This document shows, piece after piece, positions 1 through 7,837 of a stretch of DNA of 45,190 nt (position 1 is its first letter; every line of letters begins with the position of its first letter). A model generated the notes under the pieces. The model was not told where the DNA came from, searched no databases, and worked only from the letters and a program-made list of their open reading frames with translations. The stretch covers positions 1 through 45,190 of the forward strand of contig CAYNMC010000011.1 of assembly GCA_964398365.1 (NCBI GenBank), given 5' to 3'. The position numbers were made by a program, and so were the translations under genes. The DNA is from CAYNMC01 sp964398365. Lineage in GTDB: Bacteria > Patescibacteriota > Microgenomatia > UBA1400 > CAYNMC01.

Positions 1-669
1 TGCTGAAGTTAAGCGTTCTTGTCCAACTTTAACTTTTTCCGGATTACCGGCAGATGTAAGAATGGTGAAAGCTCCAGCCAGCATTAGAAAAAAAGCAATT
101 CCTCCAGCTAAGCCCATAAACCAAGGCAAAAACTTTTCAAGCAGTTTTTGTGGATCAGTGGGAAGACAGCCAATGGTGGTTTCAATACCTTGAATAGGAG
201 GAGTTGCCGGTCCTCCTGGCCCTACAGCAATCCAACAAAATTTTGGCTGGATTGCTTGAGGAGAAGCTGAAGGAGGAGGGGAATTGTAGCTGCAGCGAGG
301 CTTACCAACGATTGGTTGACTGCAGATACCCGAACAACAATCTTCAGGATGATTGGGATCACATTCTTCTAAGTCTCTTAAACAGGAGTTATTTTTTTTA
401 ACACAACAGGCCTGCAACGGCCAAACACGGCATTGATCTGACTGATAACCAGTTTCATTGGGAACAGCATTTCCATCATTATCTTTGCAATAATAATCAT
501 TTTGGTTCTGAAAATTTCTGGTGTATTGACGGCAGACCCCCCTTTGGTTGTTAACCTCGCAGTCAACAGCATTGATTTTATGAGGGAAAATTAAGAAATA
601 AAAAAATAAAGTCAATAACCAAAAACTGATAACCTTTTTTCTCTTTGGCTTAAAATCCTTGGTAAACAT
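1..669 (-). CDS. Cys-rich secreted protein with VirB2/T4SS-pilin-like membrane domain (partial)
   Basis: The frame is open from an ATG at 669 to the left edge of the window (223 codons, stop not reached). Residues about 15-32 form a hydrophobic signal or anchor segment. A Cys-rich region to about residue 145 follows, with more than ten Cys in CC and CxxxC spacings, then a short Pro/Ser linker (SPPPSASP). The C-terminal part has a GC(L)PTDP motif near residue 172, a membrane segment around 184-201 and the motif GNPEKVK near 208. This C-terminal part closely matches the end of the next gene on the same strand. The layout resembles the VirB2/TrbC-like 'T4SS pilin' proteins common in Patescibacteria; that assignment is from family memory. 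About 20 residues and a second membrane segment probably lie outside the window. No good Shine-Dalgarno site is seen. Confidence 0.75.
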   Translation of the reverse strand, partial: MFTKDFKPKRKKVISFWLLTLFFYFLIFPHKINAVDCEVNNQRGVCRQYTRNFQNQNDYYCKDNDGNAVPNETGYQSDQCRVWPLQACCVKKNNSCLRDLEECDPNHPEDCCSGICSQPIVGKPRCSYNSPPPSASPQAIQPKFCWIAVGPGGPATPPIQGIETTIGCLPTDPQKLLEKFLPWFMGLAGGIAFFLMLAGAFTILTSAGNPEKVKVGQERLTSA

Positions 670-839
670 TGATAAAATTTTTCTTTCTTTCAGTTTAGTA
701 AAAAATTAAGAAAGTTAAAAGAGTGGCCTTAGCGCCAAAATGAAGACTTTCGGCTTTAAAGACTTAATTTTATTTGATTGGTCGCTTAACCCCAAAATTG
801 TAGATGTAGATTGTAGATATAGTAAGTATCGAAGGGAGA

Positions 840-1759
840 TTATTGACTAATTTCCATAATCGGCAACCCAATGATTCTTATTAAGAATACCGAGAAAATC
901 ACGAGTAGTAAACCTATGATAGCCGAAGTCAACCGTTCCTGGCCAGCCTTGAGCTTTTCCGGATTGCCGGACGAGGTCATGATCTGAAAGGCGCCGGCGA
1001 GCATTAAAAGAAAGGCTACACCGCCGGCCAGACCGATTAGCCAGGGGAAAAGCTTCTTGAACAGCTCCTGTGGGTCAGTGGGAATACAGCCAATGGCGGT
1101 GGCAATTAGATTTTTATCTTCAACAAGTTTGCCAGTGCTATCAGTTTTTTGGCAAAACTTAGGTTTAAGCACGAAGTTGCTACCAAAATTAGGCAGAGTC
1201 TTGTTTTTGTCCGTGGCAAAAGTAATCGTTTGACCACAGTAATACTCTCCACTTTCAATACCGCCGCAATCATAGTCCCAGTTGTAATTTGGTTGGTTTT
1301 TTAAAGAATCTTCATCAATGGCGGGCTTACCGACATAAATATAAAAAATTCCTTCTTCTGCTGCCAGTTTTGTAATCAGGTTATTTAAATAAAAATAATT
1401 GCCAGTAAAACTATAATCTTCTTCACTTTCCCAACCTGACCAATTTGGTTGCGAAACCCTTTTAATCTATAAATACTCGGGTTACCTTGAGTATCAAAAC
1501 GGCCACAACCCTGAAGGATTTTAACCGGAGTTTTGGCTTTGTCAAAACCTTTAGTGAAAAAAACTTCAATACCAAAAGGAGTACCCCAAGCCCACTGAGT
1601 ATCTTGGGCCTGCATTTTTTCAATGGCTACTTTGTCAGTTTCACCGACATAAAAATTGTTGGCGGAGACAACACAGGGATCAGCGGCAAAGACAAGCGAA
1701 CTCTTGAGTAAAAACCAACCTAGCAAAGCAAAAAAATTAAGAAAGAATTTTCCCTTCAT
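840..1759 (-). pseudogene. Frameshifted paralogue: secreted protein with T4SS-pilin-like C-terminus
   Basis: A start at 1759 (MKGKFFLNFFALLGWFL) gives a signal peptide ending near AADP and a secreted domain. That frame stops at 1385. The -1 frame is open from just after a TAG at 1467-1469 down to 840. It continues with protein-like sequence (NWSGWESEEDYSF, then YYCGQTITFATD) into the pilin-like end: GCIPTDP, a membrane segment, GNPEKLK, a second membrane segment. The total length of 920 bases is one short of a multiple of three, as expected for a single missing base. The shift must lie between about 1388 and 1466. It may be a true pseudogene or a sequence error. A GTG at 1172 could only start a short C-terminal piece. 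The C-terminus is nearly identical to that of the partial gene at 1-669, so this is a tandem paralogue. Confidence 0.7.
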
Positions 1760-1828
1760 TAGGTTTAGCCTAGCAAAAAAAACAAAAATTGAGAAGCAAG
1801 AAAACCATTTTTGAAGATGATAAATTGT

Positions 1829-1834
1829 TATAAT
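1829..1834 (+). promoter_or_regulatory. -10 box (TATAAT) giving a leaderless start
   Basis: A perfect TATAAT ends seven bases before the ATG at 1842, which places the transcription start at or next to that ATG. An upstream in-frame ATG at 1833 overlaps the hexamer itself, so it would not be on the transcript. No convincing -35 box is seen. Confidence 0.5.
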
Positions 1835-1841
1835 GGAAATA

Positions 1842-3575
1842 ATGAAACCTTCTTTCTTTTTTTGCTCTTTACTGATGATTTTCTTTGCCGCTTTAATTTT
1901 TTTTAAGCCCCAATCGTCAATGATTTTGGCCGAGGATGAAATTGATCTTATCAGTAAACAGATTGAGGAGCTGCAGAAGGCCAGACAGATGAGTATTGAA
2001 GCCACTAAACCTCTGGAAGCGGAGCTGGGAAAATTGGAGCAAAAATTGATGGCGACCCAAAAGGCGATTGGGCAGGCTTCTGAGCATTTGGCGCTCTTGG
2101 TGGAAAGTATCAAGAAAAGGGAAGAGGAGTTTGATTTCAACTACCAACTTTTGGCGAAAAATGTGGAAAATTATTATAAAAAGTTGCGTCAACCTGCCCC
2201 TCTTTATTTTTTACTTTCGGCTCAGACTGCCAATTGGTTGGTAAAAGACTTATCTTATCATGGTGCTTTAGCTGATGAAGAAAAAAAAGTGATTGCTAAA
2301 ATCACCAGCGATTTGCTGGCTTTAGAAAAAGATAAGAAGAAGGTGGAAGCAGATAAGTTAAGACTTTCCCAACTTCAAAGCCAACTCGATAAAGAAGCGG
2401 CTTTTTTCCGCCAAGAAATAAAAGGCGCCAAAGCCTATCAGCAGGCGCTTTCTTCAAAAATTGCCCAGCTGACTGCCAGACAGCAACAGCTTTTGGCACA
2501 AAAACTGGCGAGTTTAAATCTGCCCAGCTCTTTGGGGGCAGGTCCGCTTTACTGTACCGATGATCGTCAACTTGAGCCCGGTTTTAGACCAGCTTTTGCT
2601 TTTTTTACCTATGGCATTCCTCATCGGGTGGGGATGAATCAGTACGGTGCTTATGGTCGGGCAAAAGCCGGACAAAATTATCGTCAGATTTTAGAAGCTT
2701 ACTTTACGGGGATTAGTTTTGAGAAAAAAGAGTCGAATTTGAAAATTAAGGTTCAAGGTTTTGGGGAAATGCCCTTGGAGACTTATTTGTTGGGAGTTTA
2801 CGAAATGCCGGCTGATTGGCCGCTGGAGGCCTTAAAAGCCCAAGCCGTGGCGGCGCGATCTTATGCTTTGGCTTACACCGAGAATGGCCAGAAAGAAATC
2901 TGTACTACGCAAGCTTGTCAGGTTTACAAAGGTGGTAATAAAGGCGGGGCTTGGGAGCAGGCGGTGCGTCAGACAGAGGGTGAAGTGATGACTTATGCTG
3001 GTCAGGTCATTACTGCTTGGTATGCTTCCACTGCCGGGGGCTATACTTTTAACTCCGCAGATGTTGGTTGGCAGGAGCGGCCATGGACAAAGAGACTACG
3101 GGACACTCAAGGCGAAGTGACTCATTTTGGTGAACTTAAAGACAGGGCCTATGATAGAGATTCACCATGTTTTTATGCTGCTCAGGGCTGGCGTTCAGAG
3201 TATGGTAAATCGGCTTGGCTTAAAAGTGAAGAACTGGCAGACATTGTCAATGTTTTAACACTGGCTAAAAATGACAATGCTACTCAGCCTCACCTTTCCC
3301 AGCCAGATAAAGCCAACCCCGAAGGTGTAGAAACCTGGGATGCTCAAAGAGTTAAAGAGGAGTTGAGAAAGCGCGGGTTGCCAGTTTTTAATCAAATTAA
3401 TGAAGCGAGTGTGAATGAGTGGGATAAAAATCTTGGGAAAGTCAACAGGATTAGTTTTAGCGGTGATGGCGGTTCGGTAACTTTTGAGGGAGCGGAGTTT
3501 AAAAATTTTTTCAATTTGCGCGCACCTGCCAACATTCAAATTGTTGGGCCGTTGTATAATGTAGAAAAGAAGTAA
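1842..3575 (+). CDS. SpoIID/LytB-domain protein with N-terminal coiled coil
   Basis: Probable secreted cell-wall enzyme. An N-terminal signal segment (FFFCSLLMIFFAALIFF) is followed by about 170 residues of charged heptad-like coiled coil, as in CwlO/EnvC-type hydrolase regulators. The C-terminal half is a SpoIID domain: the GMNQYGAYGRAKAG motif, then YEMPADWPLEALKAQAVAAR with the likely catalytic Glu near residue 320, then ITAWYASTAGG. SpoIID is a lytic transglycosylase acting on denuded glycan strands in spore formers; in non-spore-formers the domain is linked to wall remodelling. The chosen start is the ATG at 1842 because the longer ATG at 1833 overlaps a -10 box. Length is about 577 residues. 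The gene stands alone in front of an envelope gene cluster. SpoIID assignment is firm; the exact reaction is inferred. Confidence 0.88.
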   Translation: MKPSFFFCSLLMIFFAALIFFKPQSSMILAEDEIDLISKQIEELQKARQMSIEATKPLEAELGKLEQKLMATQKAIGQASEHLALLVESIKKREEEFDFNYQLLAKNVENYYKKLRQPAPLYFLLSAQTANWLVKDLSYHGALADEEKKVIAKITSDLLALEKDKKKVEADKLRLSQLQSQLDKEAAFFRQEIKGAKAYQQALSSKIAQLTARQQQLLAQKLASLNLPSSLGAGPLYCTDDRQLEPGFRPAFAFFTYGIPHRVGMNQYGAYGRAKAGQNYRQILEAYFTGISFEKKESNLKIKVQGFGEMPLETYLLGVYEMPADWPLEALKAQAVAARSYALAYTENGQKEICTTQACQVYKGGNKGGAWEQAVRQTEGEVMTYAGQVITAWYASTAGGYTFNSADVGWQERPWTKRLRDTQGEVTHFGELKDRAYDRDSPCFYAAQGWRSEYGKSAWLKSEELADIVNVLTLAKNDNATQPHLSQPDKANPEGVETWDAQRVKEELRKRGLPVFNQINEASVNEWDKNLGKVNRISFSGDGGSVTFEGAEFKNFFNLRAPANIQIVGPLYNVEKK

Positions 3576-3617
3576 ATCATCGCTAACAACCAATTGCGAA
3601 TGCCTAATCAATATTAA

Positions 3618-3995
3618 ATGACCAATAATAAAAACAATAAAGATAGTTTAGTAGAAAGAAAGGTTAAGTTTGAGGAAGAGATAATTAATTTCGCTAAAAA
3701 AAATTCAGAAAATTCTCTCACTAAATTGTTAATATCCCAGTTAGTGGTGGCAGGAACAATTATTGGTGTGAATGATGACGGAACAGATGATACAGAAAAT
3801 AGAAAGGAGTCTAAACATAAAATTGGCATTGGTAAAAAAGAGGCAAGAGAGACAAAGTTTTGGCTAAGAACAATTGCCGTGAATCTTCTACAATTAAAAG
3901 AGGAAGTGCGGAAGTGGTGTCAAGAAAGCAAAGAACTTAAGTTTATTTTTAAGGCGATTATTCATTCAGTTAAAACAGCTAAAGAAATTAACTAG
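3618..3995 (+). CDS. Four-helix bundle protein, S23 family
   Basis: The 125-residue protein shows the family pattern: an N-terminal helix ending in FAKK, then LLISQLVVAGTIIGVNDDG, then KKEARETKFWLRTIA. These match the S23 / 'four helix bundle protein' family first seen in intervening sequences of 23S rRNA genes and also found as free-standing genes in many bacteria. The molecular role is not established; related proteins such as AvdC-type bundle proteins bind nucleic acid. Here the gene is not inside an rRNA gene. It sits 42 bases after the SpoIID gene and 43 bases before the next gene on the same strand, so it may be co-transcribed. An acidic insert (DDGTDDTENRKE) fills the loop between helices 2 and 3. 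Confidence 0.85.
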   Translation: MTNNKNNKDSLVERKVKFEEEIINFAKKNSENSLTKLLISQLVVAGTIIGVNDDGTDDTENRKESKHKIGIGKKEARETKFWLRTIAVNLLQLKEEVRKWCQESKELKFIFKAIIHSVKTAKEIN

Positions 3996-4038
3996 ACATT
4001 GACATTAAAAATTAGTCATTGATCAGAAATTCTAAAAA

Positions 4039-4731
4039 GTGCCTGATATTTTTGTGGCTGCCAATCATCAAAGGCAAAAGAAGGACCTGAAAAAAGCGCC
4101 AAGTAAAAACCCTGGTCGGCGTGAGACAGCGCTGGCGGTGATTAAAAAATTAGACAAGAACCTAGTTGGTATTGGCAACCGACTGTCCACTTTTGTCACC
4201 TTTCCCGACGGTTTGGCTTTTGAGACCCAACAAAAGGAAGAACCAATTGTTTTGCTTTTAAGGCCTCACTGGTTGACCAATGTCAATTGGTTGTTTTTGG
4301 CGCTTTTGATGATTTTGGCGCCGCTTTTTCTAACCTTAGTCCCGCTGTTGGCTTATCTGCCCTCCAACTTTCAGCTGATTTTTATAGTTCTTTGGTATCT
4401 TTTTAGTTTCTCGTTTATTTTTGAAAAGTTTTTGGGTTGGTTTTTTGATATTTATCTGATCACCGATGAGAGGGTGGTTGATGTTGATTTTTATTCCTTG
4501 ACTTTCAAGCAGATTGCCGATGCCGGCTTACAGAAAATTCAAGATATTACTTACCGCACTCGCGGCGTGCTTGGTTCAATTTTTGACTACGGCGACATTC
4601 TTATTCAGACGGCAGGCGAACAGCCAAACATTGAATTTAAGGCAGTTCCCCGGCCGGCAGCAGTGGTCAAAATTTTGAACGAACTGATTACGCAAGAAGA
4701 GCAGGAAATGTTGGAGGGAAGAGCCAGATAA
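4039..4731 (+). CDS. Membrane protein with bacterial PH-like (DUF304) domain
   Basis: Residues 1-75 are soluble and basic. Two membrane segments follow at about 85-110 and 115-140. The C-terminal domain (FDIYLITDERVVDVDFYSL, then IQDITYRTRGVLGSIFDYGDI) has the pattern of bacterial PH domains of the YdbS/YvdA (bPH2, DUF304) group, where a membrane pair is followed by a beta-rich PH fold. The start is a GTG. Spacing of two bases to the next gene indicates an operon. The biological role is unknown; family members are linked to envelope stress or membrane organisation in a few bacteria. Assignment to the PH group is fairly confident, function is not. Confidence 0.75.
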   Translation: MPDIFVAANHQRQKKDLKKAPSKNPGRRETALAVIKKLDKNLVGIGNRLSTFVTFPDGLAFETQQKEEPIVLLLRPHWLTNVNWLFLALLMILAPLFLTLVPLLAYLPSNFQLIFIVLWYLFSFSFIFEKFLGWFFDIYLITDERVVDVDFYSLTFKQIADAGLQKIQDITYRTRGVLGSIFDYGDILIQTAGEQPNIEFKAVPRPAAVVKILNELITQEEQEMLEGRAR

Positions 4732-4733
4732 AA

Positions 4734-4970
4734 ATGACCTTACCTGAGCTTTTAACCATCATTCTTCATATTTCTCTCTGGCAGGTGCTTAAAATTTTTA
4801 TTCTTTTTGCCCTCTTGATTTATTTTGTTTTCGCCATTGTCGTTGTCCGTCAAGTAAAGATTATGACTGAGACTTTTAAGACTGGTTTTGAAACTACTTT
4901 AAGACTGATTTCATGGTTACATTTATTCTTGGTCTTGTTGATTTTTTTACTGGCAGTTGCCATTTTATAA
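4734..4970 (+). CDS. Small two-helix membrane protein, uncharacterised
   Basis: This is a 78-residue protein with two long hydrophobic segments, roughly residues 14-38 (LKIFILFALLIYFVFAIVVV) and 55-77, joined by a short loop (RQVKIMTETFKTGFETT). It begins two bases after the PH-domain gene and is followed 23 bases later by the PP2C-like gene, so it is very likely translated from the same mRNA. I do not recognise a named family. The position between the PH-like protein and the PP2C-like/propeller protein suggests an envelope-associated partner, which is inference from location only. Confidence 0.7.
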   Translation: MTLPELLTIILHISLWQVLKIFILFALLIYFVFAIVVVRQVKIMTETFKTGFETTLRLISWLHLFLVLLIFLLAVAIL

Positions 4971-4993
4971 TTAAAAATTAATTAAAAATTAAA

Positions 4994-6805
4994 ATGAGTC
5001 TTAATCTTCAAATTGCCAAATTTGTAGGAGTGAGCAACCAGACTCACTGGTCTCAGGTTCATGCTTTCATTCCTAAAGATCCAGAGAAAGAAGCCCAGTT
5101 TGGGTCACTTACGGCGGTCTTTGCTTTAAAGGCTAAAGAGGAAGGTTTAGAACTGGCCTCTTTTGGCACTGAAATCATCCAAAGGTTTCACGAGACTTAT
5201 TATGAAACTGCCGGACCAGTTTTGGCAAAACTCCGTTTGGCTTTAACGAAGGTAACGGACGAATTTGGAAAGGTGGTTGAGCTTTTTGTCGCAGCTGCCG
5301 TCATCATTGATGGTGAACAGCCTTTGGTTTATTTTTTGGTTAATCAAGGTTGGGTGATGCTCTACCGTGATTGTCGGTTGGTAAAGATTTTAGTGGCCGA
5401 GGAAAAAATGAAAACAGCCAGCGGTTACTTACAAGCTGAAGATAAGGTTATTTTGGGCACCACACCCTTTTTTACGAAAATTGCTCAAGGAAGTTTGGCC
5501 TCGGTTTTGATTAAAGATAATTGGGAGAGCCTCAAAGACGATTTAGGGGCGATGATTGGAGCAAAGAGTGACAATAGCTTGATGGCCGCGGCTTTAATTT
5601 GGTTGAGTTTAACCTCTCCTTTACCTATTGCCGCAAAACCAAGCAAACCCTTTAGAAGGTTGAGTTTGAACTTTCCTCATTTAAATTTATCCTTTGCTTT
5701 TGGCAAGAGAGTTTTTTTTAAAAAACCCCCCGAATTGAAAAAGGAAAAAAAATGGCAACTGATAGTGGCCACCATTTTGATTTTGATTTTAATGGGGAGT
5801 TTGCTTTGGGGTTTTAAGGAAAAGAACCTGAACTTACGAAGGCAAGAGGAGCAAAAAGCCTTCCAAGAGGCGAGTGAGCATTTTAATCAAGGTTTGGCCT
5901 TGATGAGCGTTAGTCCCACAAGGGCAACTGAGCTTTTTGAGGAAGCCAAAAAGATTTTAGAAAAATTAGGGCCGCCTGCCAGTAGTGAAGTCAAAGATTT
6001 GAGAGAAAAAATTGAAGAGGCATTACAAAAAAATACGAAAGAAAAAGTGGTGAGTGCCCAAACCTTTTTGGAGTTGGCGGCGATTAAAGAAGGTTTTTGG
6101 GGTAGTGTTTGGAGTTTGCAGGAAAAGAAAGTGGCAATTTTGGACCCTAAACAAAAAACTTTAATCAAGGTAGATTTAGAGACTAAAGCCGGTCAGATTG
6201 TTGCCGGAGGTGAAAAATTAGAGGAAGCAAAACTTGTTGTCAATAGTCAGCAGGGCGCTTTTATTTTAACCAGTGATAGGCTGTTGAGACTTTCTGACGA
6301 GGGCAAAATTCTTCAGGAGAAAAAATTGGAAGGAGAGGTTAATTTTAAAAGCAGTTTTGCTTTCGGTGATAATGCTTACTTTTTAGCCAAAGATCAGATT
6401 TATAAATTTATGGCGCCAGACTTAACAAAAGTGACTTATTTAGTTCAAGCGGATCAAGTTTTAAATAAAGCACTGGCGTTGGCAATTGATGGTTCGGTTT
6501 GGGTTTTAACTGAAAATGGCGAAATTCTAAAATACACCAAGGGTAACAAGGATTATTTTACGATTCAGGGTTTAAACAAACCCTTCAACGAACCGATTTC
6601 TTTATTTACCAGTAAAGATTGTGAAAATCTTTATGTCCTTGACCGTAAAAATACGCGGGTGGTGGTGTTAAGTAAAGAAGGCAATTACCTTCTTTCCTAT
6701 TTTTGGTCGGGCATCGCCGGCGCCAGCGATTTGGTGGTTTTAGAGGATCTGAAAAAAATCTTCCTCTTGACTGGCTCAAGGATTTACGAAATTGATTTAA
6801 AATAA
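4994..6805 (+). CDS. PP2C-like domain + membrane segment + beta-propeller protein
   Basis: Residues 1-210 have the strand and helix order of a PP2C-type phosphatase fold: a VYFLVNQGWVMLYRDCRLVKI hairpin where PP2C enzymes have GDSR, then SGYLQAEDKVILGTTPFF where they have the CSDG loop, then a DNSLMAAALIW end. The metal-binding Asp residues are missing at these places, so it is probably not an active phosphatase. A basic Pro-rich stretch and one membrane helix near residue 258-280 (LIVATILILILMGSLLWGF) follow. Then come a helical segment and repeated blades (for example VAILDPKQKTLIKVD, LYVLDRKNTRVVVLSKEG) resembling an NHL/TolB-like propeller outside the cell. Length is 603 residues. It precedes the LCP gene by six bases. 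Domain calls are from pattern only. Confidence 0.6.
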   Translation: MSLNLQIAKFVGVSNQTHWSQVHAFIPKDPEKEAQFGSLTAVFALKAKEEGLELASFGTEIIQRFHETYYETAGPVLAKLRLALTKVTDEFGKVVELFVAAAVIIDGEQPLVYFLVNQGWVMLYRDCRLVKILVAEEKMKTASGYLQAEDKVILGTTPFFTKIAQGSLASVLIKDNWESLKDDLGAMIGAKSDNSLMAAALIWLSLTSPLPIAAKPSKPFRRLSLNFPHLNLSFAFGKRVFFKKPPELKKEKKWQLIVATILILILMGSLLWGFKEKNLNLRRQEEQKAFQEASEHFNQGLALMSVSPTRATELFEEAKKILEKLGPPASSEVKDLREKIEEALQKNTKEKVVSAQTFLELAAIKEGFWGSVWSLQEKKVAILDPKQKTLIKVDLETKAGQIVAGGEKLEEAKLVVNSQQGAFILTSDRLLRLSDEGKILQEKKLEGEVNFKSSFAFGDNAYFLAKDQIYKFMAPDLTKVTYLVQADQVLNKALALAIDGSVWVLTENGEILKYTKGNKDYFTIQGLNKPFNEPISLFTSKDCENLYVLDRKNTRVVVLSKEGNYLLSYFWSGIAGASDLVVLEDLKKIFLLTGSRIYEIDLK

Positions 6806-6811
6806 TTTTCC

Positions 6812-7837
6812 ATGAAATTTCTTAAGGTTGGCTTCCTTCTTTGTTTTTTAATTTTATTTTTAAGTTCTTGGTTTCTTTTTGGCAAAACGCTAAAACAAGG
6901 AGCTATTTTTTTCTTTAATTTTTTAAAACCGCCGGCAGAAAATTTACTTTATAAAGATGGTCGAACCAATGTTTTGCTTTTAGGTATGGCTGGGGGGAAA
7001 CAGCCAGGCTCAGATTTGACGGATACGCTTATTTTTGTTTCCCTTGACATTAAAAATGGCGATATGGTTTTACTTTCTCTGCCGCGGGATATTTGGTCAA
7101 CCACCTTAAAAGCAAAGATAAATACTGCCTATCATTATGGTCGAGAAAAAGGTGAAGGTTTACTTTTAGCCAAACAGGTGGTTGAGGAAATTGTCGCCCA
7201 ACCTATTCATTATACTTTTTTATTGGACTTTCAAGGCTTTGTGAGAACCATTGATTTGTTGGGAGGGATTAGAGTTAAAGTTGACCGTTCCTTTGATGAT
7301 TATCAGTATCCGATTGCCGGTAAAGAAAACGATCTTTGCAATGGTGATCCAAAACTGCAGTGTCGCTATGAACATTTACATTTTGAAGCCGGTTGGCAGG
7401 AAATGGATGGTCAAACTGCCTTAAAATTTGTGCGTTCGCGGAATGCCAAAGGTGAAGAAGGTACCGATTTTGCCCGTTCCCAAAGACAACAAAAGGTTTT
7501 AACTGCCCTTAAAGAAAAAATTATTTCTCCTCAAATTTTGACGAATCTGGAAAAAATTAAAAACTTGCTTGAAATTCCTAAAATTTATCTTAAAAGCGAA
7601 CCGTCTCTTAATGATGCCGAACTGGCTGCCTTTACCAATCTTTTATGGCGCTTTCTTTGGCAACAGAGTACACTTAGGACTTTAACTTTGGATACTGGCA
7701 GCGAAGAAAATCCCGGTTTTTTGATTAACCCCCCAATTTCTTCTCAATACCAAAACCAATGGGTTTTGCTGCCTCGGAGTGGCAACTGGCAGGAATTCCA
7801 AAATTATTTTAAACAAAAGCTAAACAACGGCTATTAA
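6812..7837 (+). CDS. LytR-CpsA-Psr (LCP) family protein
   Basis: LCP proteins transfer lipid-linked polymers or glycans to peptidoglycan or to proteins outside the membrane. One N-terminal membrane helix (residues about 5-25) is followed by the LCP domain: NVLLLGMAG, SDLTDTLIFVSLD, LLSLPRDIW with the conserved Arg-Asp pair, INTAYHYG, YTFLLDFQGFVRTIDLLGGI, and LKFVRSRNAKGEEGTDFARSQ with the conserved Arg residues. Length of 341 residues is normal. A Cys pair (DLCNGDPKLQC) lies in a loop. It is the last gene of the plus-strand run that starts with the SpoIID gene, and its stop codon overlaps the stop of the convergent glycosyltransferase gene. Its partner glycan may be made by the neighbouring GT-C enzymes; that link is inference. 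Confidence 0.92.
   Translation: MKFLKVGFLLCFLILFLSSWFLFGKTLKQGAIFFFNFLKPPAENLLYKDGRTNVLLLGMAGGKQPGSDLTDTLIFVSLDIKNGDMVLLSLPRDIWSTTLKAKINTAYHYGREKGEGLLLAKQVVEEIVAQPIHYTFLLDFQGFVRTIDLLGGIRVKVDRSFDDYQYPIAGKENDLCNGDPKLQCRYEHLHFEAGWQEMDGQTALKFVRSRNAKGEEGTDFARSQRQQKVLTALKEKIISPQILTNLEKIKNLLEIPKIYLKSEPSLNDAELAAFTNLLWRFLWQQSTLRTLTLDTGSEENPGFLINPPISSQYQNQWVLLPRSGNWQEFQNYFKQKLNNGY

Noticed and set aside
1437..1469. Programmed -1 frameshift in the pilin-like gene
   Set aside because: The shift direction fits, but no X XXY YYZ heptamer in the right phase is found; AAAAGGG and GGGTTTC are out of phase. A mutation or read error is simpler.
1385..2140. A long minus-strand frame starting at 2140
   Set aside because: Its first part lies antisense to the SpoIID gene. 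The signal peptide start at 1759 is the sensible one.
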